Positions 7,612-15,586 of a DNA stretch of 64,000 nucleotides are shown piece after piece. The translations under genes and the position numbers were made by a program. Source of the DNA: JBBROH01 sp038229595. GTDB lineage: Bacteria > Chloroflexota > Chloroflexia > QHBQ01. The stretch spans positions 16,792 through 80,791 of the forward strand of contig JBBROH010000002.1 in assembly GCA_038229595.1 (NCBI GenBank), read 5' to 3'. The notes under the pieces were generated by a model, which was given only the letters and a program-made list of their open reading frames with translations, searched no databases and had not been told where the DNA came from. Within the stretch, counting starts at the first letter, position 1. Each line of letters starts with the position of its first letter.

Positions 7612-9543
7612 TTAGCTGTTCACCTCGCGGTACTCGCCCTCAACGGTGCCTTCGGGCGCACCGTCGCCGCTACCGTCACTGCTACCGTTGCCGTTGCTGT
7701 GAGCAGCCGAGCCGTCGGCACCGGGCTGGCCTGCGCCTGCTGCCCCGTACATCGCCTGCCCAACCTTCTGCAATGCTGGTTGCAGCGCGTCACTGGCAGC
7801 ACGGATGGCGGCTGCATCTTCGCCAGCGAGAGTGCCGCGCAGGGTAGCTACCCGATCCTCAACTTCGCGCTTGACCTCAGCCGGGATTTGTTCGCCATAC
7901 TCGCGCAGGGTCTTCTCTGCAATGAAGGCGAGGGTGTCACCCTGGTTGCGGGCCTCGATCAGGTCGCGCTGCTTGCGATCCTCGTCGGCGTGGATAGCCG
8001 CCTCTTTGACCATCTTATCCACTTCGTCCTTGCTCAGGCCCGAACTGGCGGTGATCACCACCTTCTGCTCGCGGTTGGTTGCCTTGTCCTTAGCGATCAC
8101 GTTGAGGATACCGTTTGCGTCAATGTCGAACGTAACCTCCACCTGCGGCACCCCACGCGGCGCGGGCGGGATACCGTCCAGGATGAAGCGGGCAAGGGTC
8201 TTGTTCTCGCTAGAGAGGGGGCGTTCGCCCTGGGTGACATGGATCTCCACGCTGGTCTGGCTATCGCTAGCAGTGCTGAAGACCTGGCTCTTGCTCACCG
8301 GGATGGTAGTATTGCGCTCGATCAGCGGGGTGGCAATGCCGCCCATCGTCTCGATAGCCAGCGTCAGCGGGGTGACATCCAGCAGCAGCACGTCCTTGAC
8401 TTCGCCGCCCAGCACGCCAGCCTGCACCGCTGCGCCGAGGGCCACCACTTCATCGGGGTTGATCCCACGGTTGGGGTCCTTGCCGAAGAAGCTCTTAACC
8501 TTGTCCTGCACGGCGGGCATACGGGTCTGGCCGCCAACGAGCAACACCTGGTCGATCTTGCTAGTGTCAATGCCAGCATCCTTGAGGGCAGCCTTCATCG
8601 GCGGGATCGTCCCCTGCACGAGGTCATCCACCATCTGCTCTAGCTTGCTGCGGCTGAGATTGTAGTTGAGGTGCTTCGGGCCTTCAGCGGTAGCGGTGAT
8701 GAAGGGCAGGTTGATCTCGGCTTGCTGGGTGCTGGAAAGCTCGATCTTGGCCCGCTCTGCCGCTTCCTTCAGGCGTTGCAGAGCCATACGGTCGCTGCGG
8801 AGGTCAATCCCCTCATCGCGCTTGAAGCTGTCGGCCAGCCAGTCAATGATGCGCTGGTCGAAGTCGTCGCCGCCGAGGTGGGTGTCACCGTTGGTAGCCT
8901 GCACGTCGAACACGCCCTCACCGAGGGTCAGCACGCTGATGTCGTAGGTGCCACCGCCGAGGTCGTAGACGGCAAGCGTCTCCTCACGGCCTTCCTTGTC
9001 CACGCCATAAGCTAGAGCCGAGGCGGTCGGCTCGTTGATGATGCGGAGGACTTCTAGCCCAGCGATGCGGCCCGCGTCCTTAGTTGCCTGCCGCTGGCTG
9101 TCGTTGAAGTAAGCGGGGACGGTGATCACGGCCTGGGTGACAGTTTCGCCGAGGTAGGCTTCTGCGTCGGCCTTCAGCTTTTGCAGGATCATCGCGGAGA
9201 CTTCGGGTGGCGAGTAAGTACGGCCACCGAGCATCACCTGCGCGTCGCCGTTTGCCGCCTCCGTCACCTTGTAGGGGACTAGCTTGATGTCGCGCTGCAC
9301 GATGGGGTCGTTGAACTTGCGGCCCATGAACCGCTTGATCGAGAAGATGGTGTTCTCTGGGTTGGTGATCGACTGCCGCTTGGCGACCTGGCCGACCAGC
9401 CGCTCGCCGCTCTTACTGATCGCTACAACCGACGGGGTGGTGCGTGCGCCCTCTACGTTGGGGATGACGGTCGCCTCGCCGCCTTCGATCACGGCTACAA
9501 CCGAGTTGGTAGTGCCGAGGTCAATACCGATAATCTTAGCCAT
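7612..9543 (-). CDS. dnaK: Chaperone protein DnaK (Hsp70)
   Basis: 643 aa Hsp70. The N-terminal ATPase (1-385) has IGIDLGTTNSVVAV, a phosphate-2 motif in AVYDLGGGTYDISVL and the adenosine motif LLVGGQTRMP. The linker DVLLLDVTPLTL precedes the substrate-binding domain and helical lid. The low-complexity Gly/Ala/Ser/Asn tail ends in EGEYREVNS rather than EEVD, as is normal for bacteria. ATP-dependent folding chaperone working with DnaJ and GrpE. The start at ATG 9543 follows a GGAGGTAAAGGCAGACA leader. Regulation is presumably through the CIRCE-like site upstream of hrcA; no second CIRCE was seen before dnaK. Confidence 0.98.
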   Translation of the reverse strand: MAKIIGIDLGTTNSVVAVIEGGEATVIPNVEGARTTPSVVAISKSGERLVGQVAKRQSITNPENTIFSIKRFMGRKFNDPIVQRDIKLVPYKVTEAANGDAQVMLGGRTYSPPEVSAMILQKLKADAEAYLGETVTQAVITVPAYFNDSQRQATKDAGRIAGLEVLRIINEPTASALAYGVDKEGREETLAVYDLGGGTYDISVLTLGEGVFDVQATNGDTHLGGDDFDQRIIDWLADSFKRDEGIDLRSDRMALQRLKEAAERAKIELSSTQQAEINLPFITATAEGPKHLNYNLSRSKLEQMVDDLVQGTIPPMKAALKDAGIDTSKIDQVLLVGGQTRMPAVQDKVKSFFGKDPNRGINPDEVVALGAAVQAGVLGGEVKDVLLLDVTPLTLAIETMGGIATPLIERNTTIPVSKSQVFSTASDSQTSVEIHVTQGERPLSSENKTLARFILDGIPPAPRGVPQVEVTFDIDANGILNVIAKDKATNREQKVVITASSGLSKDEVDKMVKEAAIHADEDRKQRDLIEARNQGDTLAFIAEKTLREYGEQIPAEVKREVEDRVATLRGTLAGEDAAAIRAASDALQPALQKVGQAMYGAAGAGQPGADGSAAHSNGNGSSDGSGDGAPEGTVEGEYREVNS

Positions 9544-9621
9544 TGTCTGCCTTTACCTCCGTAATGTAAGAACCTGTAGTGTAGAAACCCCGCTTGCTCT
9601 GCTTGAGCAACAGGAGTAGTG

Positions 9622-10182
9622 CTATTTTTGGTTGCCAGTGGCATCAGTGCGCTTGACCATCACCATGCTGGGGCGTAGTACCTTGCCCTTGTAGGTGTAG
9701 CCGCGGCGGTACTCGCTGGCTACGACCTCCTGGCCGCCCTCACCATCCTCCATGCCGACCGCTTCGTGACGGCTGGGGTCGAACGGCTGGCCGACCGCTT
9801 CGATAGGGGCTAGACCTTCGTTCTCCATCACCTGGCGCAGCTTACGCTCAATTGCCAGCACCCCTTCCAGCCACTTGCGCTCCTTCTCATCGAAGCGTTC
9901 GATGGCGGGCTTGTAGCGCAGGGCTAGTTCGAGGTCGTCTAGCACGACCAGCAGCTTGCTGATCACCTCGGACTTTGCCATGCCGAACAACTCTATGCGC
10001 TCGGCTTCTACCCGCCGCTTGTAGTTGATGAAAGCGGCCCGCTCGCGCTGCAAGGCATCCAGGTACTCGGCGGCCTTAGCGTCGGTCGGTTGGGTGTTGA
10101 TTTCGTTCAGCACGTCACTGAGGGTGGGGCCGTTCTCCTGCGCCTCACTCTGTTCGTTGCTGCTCTGTTCGTCTTTGCTCAC
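9622..10182 (-). CDS. grpE: Nucleotide exchange factor GrpE
   Basis: 186 aa. An acidic, low-complexity N-terminus is followed by a long coiled-coil helix (about 35-95, with AFINYKRRVEAER) and the C-terminal beta domain with PFDPSRHEAVG and RRGYTYKGKVLRPSMVMV, the GrpE signature region. It releases ADP from DnaK. Encoded between hrcA and dnaK in the same operon. Confidence 0.95.
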   Translation of the reverse strand: MSKDEQSSNEQSEAQENGPTLSDVLNEINTQPTDAKAAEYLDALQRERAAFINYKRRVEAERIELFGMAKSEVISKLLVVLDDLELALRYKPAIERFDEKERKWLEGVLAIERKLRQVMENEGLAPIEAVGQPFDPSRHEAVGMEDGEGGQEVVASEYRRGYTYKGKVLRPSMVMVKRTDATGNQK

Positions 10183-10245
10183 CAGAGATTAACTCCTTCC
10201 TTATGCCCCGCCCTGCCCCCCTGTGGAGAAGCAGGCAGGGGAGGT

Positions 10246-11268
10246 TCATTTGCCGTACACATCGCGCATCATTTCACTGAGCAAGCGGGAGACGTAGCGC
10301 ACACCACTGATCGTGCGGCCATACTCCATACGGGTTGGGCCAATGATACCCAGCACCCCCGCCTTCTCATCCACCCCATAGCGGGTAAGGATGATACTAC
10401 ACTGGCGCAGATCATTCAGCTTGTTCTCGTCGCCGATGATCACCTGCACACCCTCCTGGTTGAGTACGTCGGGCAGGATGGTGAGCAGCACCCCTCCATT
10501 CTCCAACAGTTCGATCACCTGCTTAACCCGCTCGGTCGCCTTGAACTCTGGCTGGTTGAGCATCTTGACCAGCCCATCGTAGGTAATATCGCGGCTGCTG
10601 AAGTCTTCTACCGAACGGAGCAGGCCGATCATCTGGCTCTCCACCGCCCGCTCAAACTCGTTCAGGTCGCCATCGGCCAGCGGTATCTCTAGCAAACTCT
10701 TGCCACGCAGCAAGGCGGTCAGCTTGTTGCCGACGGTCGCCAACTCATCTTCGCTGCGCTGCTGGTCGAGGGTGATCACCGCCTGGCGCACAGTACCATC
10801 GTTGGTGACCAGGATCAGCAGGGCGGTGTGGTCTTGCAGGCTGAGTAGCTGACACTGCTTGAACAACACGCTCGGCCCCTTCGGTTCGGTGATGATCGCG
10901 GCGTTCTGCAAAGCACGGGAGAGAACCGCAGTGCTGAGACGCATCCACTCGTCCAGGTCGCGCTGCACCTGGTAGAACTGGTGCTGGATGGTGCGCTGCT
11001 CGTCGTTGGAGAGGTTGCCACTATTGTCCAGCAGGTTCTCCACAAAGTAGCGGTAGCCCTTGTCGGAGGGGATGCGACCAGCGGAGGTGTGGGGGTGGGT
11101 GATATAGCCAGCAGCCTCCAATTCGGCCATCTCGTTCCGCACCGTGGCGGGCTTCACGCCCAGGCCAGAGCGAGCCGCGATATTCTCGCTGGCGACGGGA
11201 TGGACGGTGCTGATGTATTCTTCGACGATCACCTGGAGGATACGCCGCTGGCGTTCACTGAGTTCCAC
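10246..11268 (-). CDS. hrcA: Heat-inducible transcription repressor HrcA
   Basis: 340 aa. The N-terminal winged helix (LSERQRRILQVIVEEYI, then KPATVRNEMAELE) contacts the CIRCE operator. GAF-like dimerisation domain and C-terminal HrcA domain follow, with IGPTRMEYGR near the end. The frame is open from TTG 11328, but that codon lies inside the operator. GTG 11268 has an AGGGG element about 9 nt upstream and starts one residue before the family N-terminus, so it is preferred. HrcA represses its own operon, including dnaK and dnaJ; its activity classically depends on GroEL, which is not in this window. Confidence 0.95.
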   Translation of the reverse strand: MELSERQRRILQVIVEEYISTVHPVASENIAARSGLGVKPATVRNEMAELEAAGYITHPHTSAGRIPSDKGYRYFVENLLDNSGNLSNDEQRTIQHQFYQVQRDLDEWMRLSTAVLSRALQNAAIITEPKGPSVLFKQCQLLSLQDHTALLILVTNDGTVRQAVITLDQQRSEDELATVGNKLTALLRGKSLLEIPLADGDLNEFERAVESQMIGLLRSVEDFSSRDITYDGLVKMLNQPEFKATERVKQVIELLENGGVLLTILPDVLNQEGVQVIIGDENKLNDLRQCSIILTRYGVDEKAGVLGIIGPTRMEYGRTISGVRYVSRLLSEMMRDVYGK

Positions 11269-11316
11269 GGCTGCAAACCCCTGACTTGATAGTGCCACGC
11301 TCAAGCTGTCGGCTGA

Positions 11317-11342
11317 TTGGCACTCCAAGATGCGAGTGCTAT
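11317..11342 (-). promoter_or_regulatory. CIRCE-like HrcA operator
   Basis: Plus-strand TTGGCACTC (11317-11325) and GAGTGCTAT (11334-11342). Each arm matches 8 of 9 bases of the CIRCE consensus TTAGCACTC/GAGTGCTAA. The spacer is 8 nt (CAAGATGC) instead of the usual 9. The site lies directly downstream of the -10 box of the hrcA promoter. Confidence 0.85.
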
Positions 11343-11352
11343 CTGTTGCCTA

Positions 11353-11381
11353 ATAATACAACTTGAGCCTGATCATGTCAA
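11353..11381 (-). promoter_or_regulatory. Sigma-70 promoter of hrcA-grpE-dnaK-dnaJ
   Basis: Consensus TTGACA (11376-11381), exactly 17-bp spacer, TATTAT (11353-11358) on the minus strand. Its strength fits a promoter kept off by HrcA rather than one needing an alternative sigma factor. Confidence 0.85.
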
Positions 11382-11458
11382 GGGTAGAGCCAATGGGCGC
11401 GGCTGGTCTAATGTAGGTCTAATAGGCAGCTTGGCAGAAAGATCGGGCGGAAGTGGTA

Positions 11459-11487
11459 TTTACAGAGTCAGCCCAGTGAGGCATAAT
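11459..11487 (+). promoter_or_regulatory. Promoter of MFS exporter gene
   Basis: TTTACA (11459-11464), 17-bp spacer, CATAAT (11482-11487). The predicted transcription start near 11494 lies after the first in-frame ATG at 11486 and before the ATG at 11513, supporting the later start. Confidence 0.6.
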
Positions 11488-11512
11488 GAGGCAGCATGAA
11501 CGGGAGGCTAGC

Positions 11513-12796
11513 ATGGCGCAACTGAAAGAGGGGGCAGGAGGGGGAGAGAGGGCAGAGGAAGCGACAGCGAAGCAACCCTCGCTCTGGCGCAACCACGACT
11601 TCATCCTGCTCTGGGGCGGGCAGGTGGTCTCGCAACTGGGCAGCAGTATGTCGGGTTTTGCCCTCACCCTGCTGATCCTGGCCCTGACCAACTCGCCACA
11701 AGCGGCAGGGATCGCCGGGGGGTTGGTTTGGGTACCCTACATCCTCCTCAGCCTGCCCGCTGGTGCGCTGGTAGACCGCTGGGATCGCAAGTGGGTGCTG
11801 ATCGTCTGCGACACGATCCGGGCTGCAAACATGGCAAGCATCCCCCTCGCGCTCGCCCTCGGCGGCCTGAGCGTCTGGCTGATTTATGCTAATGCGCTGA
11901 TAGACGGTTGCTGCTTCGTCTTCTTCGTTGCGGCAGAGACGGCGGCCATCCCTCGCGTAGTGACTAAGGAGCAGTTGGCCGCGGCCAACAGCCAGTTCTA
12001 CGCGGCTGGCAGTGTGGTCGAACTGCTGGGCGCGCCGCTCGGTGGCTTCCTGTTCAAGAGCGTGGGCCGCACCTTCCCCTTCGTCTTCGATGCGATCTCA
12101 TACGCTGCCTCGGTCGTCTCCCTCACCTTCATCAAGACCGACTTCCAGGGCGAACGGGCCAAGAGCGACCGCCACCTCTGGGCCGAGATCAAGGAGGGCA
12201 TGGCCTGGATTTGGCAGCGGCCCTTCGTCAAGATGATGGCCCTGCTCAACCTGGGGGCGAACGGCATCATCGGCTGCATTGCGCTGCTGCTGGTCGTGCG
12301 GGCGCGCGAGCTTGGCGCAGACGAGCCGACTACGGGGCTACTGCTAAGTATGTGGGCGATAGGGGGGTTGCTCGTGTCGCTGCTCAATGAGCGGCTACGG
12401 CTGCGGATCAGCTATGGGCGGATCATGATCGGCAGCTTGTGGGCGGAGATGGCCTGCATGGTACTCTACGCCCTGGCTCCCAACCTCTGGCTACTGGGCC
12501 TGGTGGCCGTAAGCTGGGCGATCACCACCACATTCTACGACCTCAACCAGTATCCCTACCGGCTGGCCCTGATCCCCGACCAGTTGCAGGGGCGGGTGAA
12601 CAGCGCGTTCCGCCTGGTAGCCTGGGGCATTCGGCCTATCGCGGCAGTGGCGGCTGGCTGGTTGCTGGAACACGTCGGCGCACAAACGACATTCGTAGTG
12701 CTGGCAGTCTGGATCACCATCTTTGCCGGGCTGGCAACGGCCAGCCGCCTGATCCGCACGGCGGTGCCGCTGGAGCAACTAGAGGCTACAGCCTGA
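11513..12796 (+). CDS. MFS transporter, MFS_3/EntS-like exporter
   Basis: 427 aa with about 12 membrane helices. The first helix segment begins LLWGGQVVSQLGSSMSGFAL. The cytoplasmic loop motif between TM2 and TM3 (GALVDRWDRKWVLI) is the MFS motif A variant seen in enterobactin and macrolide exporters. Start set at ATG 11513 because of GGGAGG 5-6 nt upstream and the promoter position; the frame is open from 11486. Likely proton-driven efflux of a drug or siderophore; the substrate is unknown. It lies upstream of, and on the same strand as, an ABC-2 export pair, about 150 bp away. Confidence 0.85.
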   Translation: MAQLKEGAGGGERAEEATAKQPSLWRNHDFILLWGGQVVSQLGSSMSGFALTLLILALTNSPQAAGIAGGLVWVPYILLSLPAGALVDRWDRKWVLIVCDTIRAANMASIPLALALGGLSVWLIYANALIDGCCFVFFVAAETAAIPRVVTKEQLAAANSQFYAAGSVVELLGAPLGGFLFKSVGRTFPFVFDAISYAASVVSLTFIKTDFQGERAKSDRHLWAEIKEGMAWIWQRPFVKMMALLNLGANGIIGCIALLLVVRARELGADEPTTGLLLSMWAIGGLLVSLLNERLRLRISYGRIMIGSLWAEMACMVLYALAPNLWLLGLVAVSWAITTTFYDLNQYPYRLALIPDQLQGRVNSAFRLVAWGIRPIAAVAAGWLLEHVGAQTTFVVLAVWITIFAGLATASRLIRTAVPLEQLEATA

Positions 12797-12947
12797 TCTT
12801 CTTTGGCGGCAACCCAGGCTGCGGCGACCAACGCCTGTCGCTAACCGCATCCCGCTACGGTGTAGCAGCGGCTGTAGCATAACAGGATCAGTAACAGGTT
12901 GGCCCCATTTGTGGTTATAGCTTGCAACAAAGCAGAGGAGAGTGCCA

Positions 12948-14015
12948 GTGGCAAGCCAGCCAACCAACGCAAGCAGCCGCCGCAGCGTGATCACAGTCGA
13001 ACACCTGAGCAAACGCTTCGGCGCGCAGGTGTCGGTCAACGACGTTAGCTTCGAGGTGTATGAGGGAGAGATATTCGGCTTCATCGGCCCCTCTGGGTCG
13101 GGTAAGACCACCACCATGCGGCTGATCACCGGCATCTACGAACCCAGCGGCGGGCGGGTGCGGATGCTCGGTCAGAACCCCCATCACTCGGCTAGCAGGC
13201 TGCACGAACGCTTTGGCTATATGCCCCAGTTGTTCGTCCTCTACCCCAGCCTCAGCGTGATGGAGAACATGAACTTCGTTGCCTCGATCTACGGTATGCC
13301 CTGGTGGAAGCGCAAGGCGCAGGTGCGCGAGGCACTCGATTTCGCCGAACTGTGGGAGCATCGCGGCAAGTTGGCGGGCAACATCTCTGGCGGGATGCAG
13401 CGGCGGCTAGAACTGGCCGCTACCCTCGTCCATCGCCCCACCATCATCTTCGTGGACGAGCCGACAGCGGGTATTGACCCGATCCTGCGCGCTAAGTTCT
13501 GGCAAGAGTTCCGCAAACTGCGCGATGCGGGCCGCACCCTGTTCGTCACCACCCAGTACATTGGCGAGAGCGAATACTGCGACCGGGTGGGGGTGATCAA
13601 CAAGGGGCGGCTGATCGCCATTGGCACGCCGGTGGAGTTGCGCCGCCGCGCCCTCGGTGGCAGCGAGGCGATTGACCTGACGGTAGACAGCCGCCACACC
13701 TGCCCGATGCTAGAGCAGATACTCAAGCCACTGCCAAACTATCGCGGCATTGAGGATTTGGCCCACGGCACCATCCGCGTCTACGTGGCCGACGCAGGCG
13801 AGGCCACGCCCGACATAGCGGCGGCTCTGCAAGAGGCTGGCGTAGAGGTCAAGAGCCTCAGCGAGTACAAGCCCAACTTCGACGAGGTCTTCTTCCAACT
13901 GATGGAGCAGGACGCTGCCGACCACCCCGACGAGACGCAGGACAGCGAAGGGGTGACACTGGAGCGGCTGGAGCGGCGTAGCGACCGCCAGGCCACCAAC
14001 CAGGGGAGGAAGTAG
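12948..14015 (+). CDS. ABC transporter ATP-binding protein (ABC-2/DrrA type)
   Basis: 355 aa from GTG 12948. An alternative GTG at 12942 is only 1 nt from the GAGGAG Shine-Dalgarno, so the later one is preferred. Nucleotide-binding domain: Walker A GPSGSGKT, Q-loop in GYMPQ, signature NISGGMQRR, Walker B IIFVDEP with AGIDP, and H-loop replaced by TTQY (Gln in the usual His position). C-terminal DUF4162-like region (about 225-320) as in DrrA and YhaQ-type exporters. It energises the permease two bases downstream. The Gln at the H-loop is worth noting but is seen in some ABC-2 ATPases. Confidence 0.9.
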   Translation: MASQPTNASSRRSVITVEHLSKRFGAQVSVNDVSFEVYEGEIFGFIGPSGSGKTTTMRLITGIYEPSGGRVRMLGQNPHHSASRLHERFGYMPQLFVLYPSLSVMENMNFVASIYGMPWWKRKAQVREALDFAELWEHRGKLAGNISGGMQRRLELAATLVHRPTIIFVDEPTAGIDPILRAKFWQEFRKLRDAGRTLFVTTQYIGESEYCDRVGVINKGRLIAIGTPVELRRRALGGSEAIDLTVDSRHTCPMLEQILKPLPNYRGIEDLAHGTIRVYVADAGEATPDIAAALQEAGVEVKSLSEYKPNFDEVFFQLMEQDAADHPDETQDSEGVTLERLERRSDRQATNQGRK

Positions 14016-14017
14016 CG

Positions 14018-15586
14018 ATGCCGCTAATCAAGATGCTGGTGCGCCTCAGCGCGTTTTTGGGCAAGGAGGTAGCCGAGGTGCGGCGGCAATTGCGCCTGGT
14101 CTTTACCCTGGTGCTTGGCCCCTTCCTCATCCTCTTTATCTTCGGTATCGGCTACGTCAGCAAGCAGCAGAGCCTGACTACGATCATCGTGGGGCCGCCA
14201 GGAACGCAGGCTCGCAGTGCGGAGATCAAGAAGCAGTTTGCTGTTGAGCAACTGGACGTGCGCGAAGTGACGGAAGACCTAGGCCGGGCGATGAGCGAAC
14301 TACATGACCGCCGGGTAGATGCGGTGGCGGTGATTCCCACCGACCCCTACAGCGACATCTTGGGCGGCAAGCAGGCCGAATTGCGGCTCAACGTCAACGA
14401 GATTGACCCGGTGAAGATCAACATCGTCTACTTCCTCACCTATGCCTACTCTAACGAACTGAACAAGCGCATCCTCGAAGCGGGCTTCAAGCAAGGGCAG
14501 GCGGGCCTTACCGACTTGCAGGGGCAGGTGGGCCAATTGCGCCAGGCGGTCAACCGCTTGCAAGCGGGCTTGCAGGCCAACGACGTGCAGGCGGTGACGA
14601 AGGAGAGTGGCGACCTGCTGACTAGCAGCAACTCCGTCCTGGTCGTTCTCGCCGTCGCGGGCGGTGCCGTAAACAACGACCAGCTAGCAGCAGTGCCGAT
14701 CAGCCCGGCAGGTCAGCAGAAGGTGGACAGCATCAACAAGGCGCAGACCGCTATCCGCCGCCTGAACGACAACGTGCAGGCGATCCGCAGCGATGCCCTG
14801 CGCGGCCAGGCGAGTCGGGAGCAGCAGGTGCAACGCCTCAAGCAGGTAGATGAAGACCTCGCTACCCTGGAAGCAACCACTGGGCAGATCACCAACATCG
14901 CCCCCGGTGTCCTGGTCTCCCCCTTCCGCGCCATCGTCAAGAATGAGGCCAGCAAGGAGGACAACTCCAACGGCGTTGAGATCAACTTCATCAACTACTA
15001 CACCCCTGCCGTCCTTGCCCTGCTGCTCCAACACATCGCCGTCACCTTCGCAGCCCTCTCGCTAGTGCGTGAACGGACAATCGGCACGCTCGAACTGTTC
15101 CGCGTCGCCCCGATCCACGCCACCGAAATCCTGGTCAGCAAGTACGTTGCCTACATCCTGTTCGTGGCCGTGGTCGGTGCTGCCCTGGTCGGTGCGCTAG
15201 TCAGCCCGCTGCTGGGCGTACCGTTCAAGGGCGACCCCGTCTGGTTCAGCCTGACCGCCCTCGCGCTGGTCTTCGCCAGCCTGGGCCTGGGCTTCTTCAT
15301 CAGCCTAATCTCCCAAACCGAGTCGCAGGCGGTGCAGTTGTCGATGCTGGTGCTGCTCACCTCGGTCTTCTTCAGCGGCTTCTTCCTCTCGCTCAGCAGC
15401 TTCAACCAGTACGTGCAGTATGGAGCGCAAGGGCTACCGATCACTCACGGCATCCAGGGCTTCCAGCAGGTCATGCTGCGCGGCCAGCTACCGACCGACT
15501 ACGTAATCGGCGCACTGACGACGATGGGGCTGATCTTCTTCGTGATCAACTGGCTGCTGTTCCGCCGCGAGTTGGCTAAGGGCTAA
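14018..15586 (+). CDS. ABC-2 type transporter permease
   Basis: 522 aa. One N-terminal membrane helix (VFTLVLGPFLILFIFGIGYV) is followed by a large extracytoplasmic region (about 50-320) with helical, probably coiled-coil stretches (DLQGQVGQLRQAVNRLQAGL). About five C-terminal helices follow, starting at NYYTPAVLALLLQHIAVTF and containing the ABC-2 signature region near RERTIGTLELFRVAP. This resembles YhgE/Pip or YhfI-type export permeases. The start follows the ATPase stop by 2 bp with GGGAGGAAG upstream, so the two are co-translated. The last 99 bp overlap the opposite-strand FAD/SLH gene. Confidence 0.88.
   Translation: MPLIKMLVRLSAFLGKEVAEVRRQLRLVFTLVLGPFLILFIFGIGYVSKQQSLTTIIVGPPGTQARSAEIKKQFAVEQLDVREVTEDLGRAMSELHDRRVDAVAVIPTDPYSDILGGKQAELRLNVNEIDPVKINIVYFLTYAYSNELNKRILEAGFKQGQAGLTDLQGQVGQLRQAVNRLQAGLQANDVQAVTKESGDLLTSSNSVLVVLAVAGGAVNNDQLAAVPISPAGQQKVDSINKAQTAIRRLNDNVQAIRSDALRGQASREQQVQRLKQVDEDLATLEATTGQITNIAPGVLVSPFRAIVKNEASKEDNSNGVEINFINYYTPAVLALLLQHIAVTFAALSLVRERTIGTLELFRVAPIHATEILVSKYVAYILFVAVVGAALVGALVSPLLGVPFKGDPVWFSLTALALVFASLGLGFFISLISQTESQAVQLSMLVLLTSVFFSGFFLSLSSFNQYVQYGAQGLPITHGIQGFQQVMLRGQLPTDYVIGALTTMGLIFFVINWLLFRRELAKG

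Noticed and set aside
12797..12947. Operator and promoter before the ABC export genes
   Set aside because: Short GCTAC/GTAGC inverted repeats are present but no promoter with acceptable spacing, so no claim is made.
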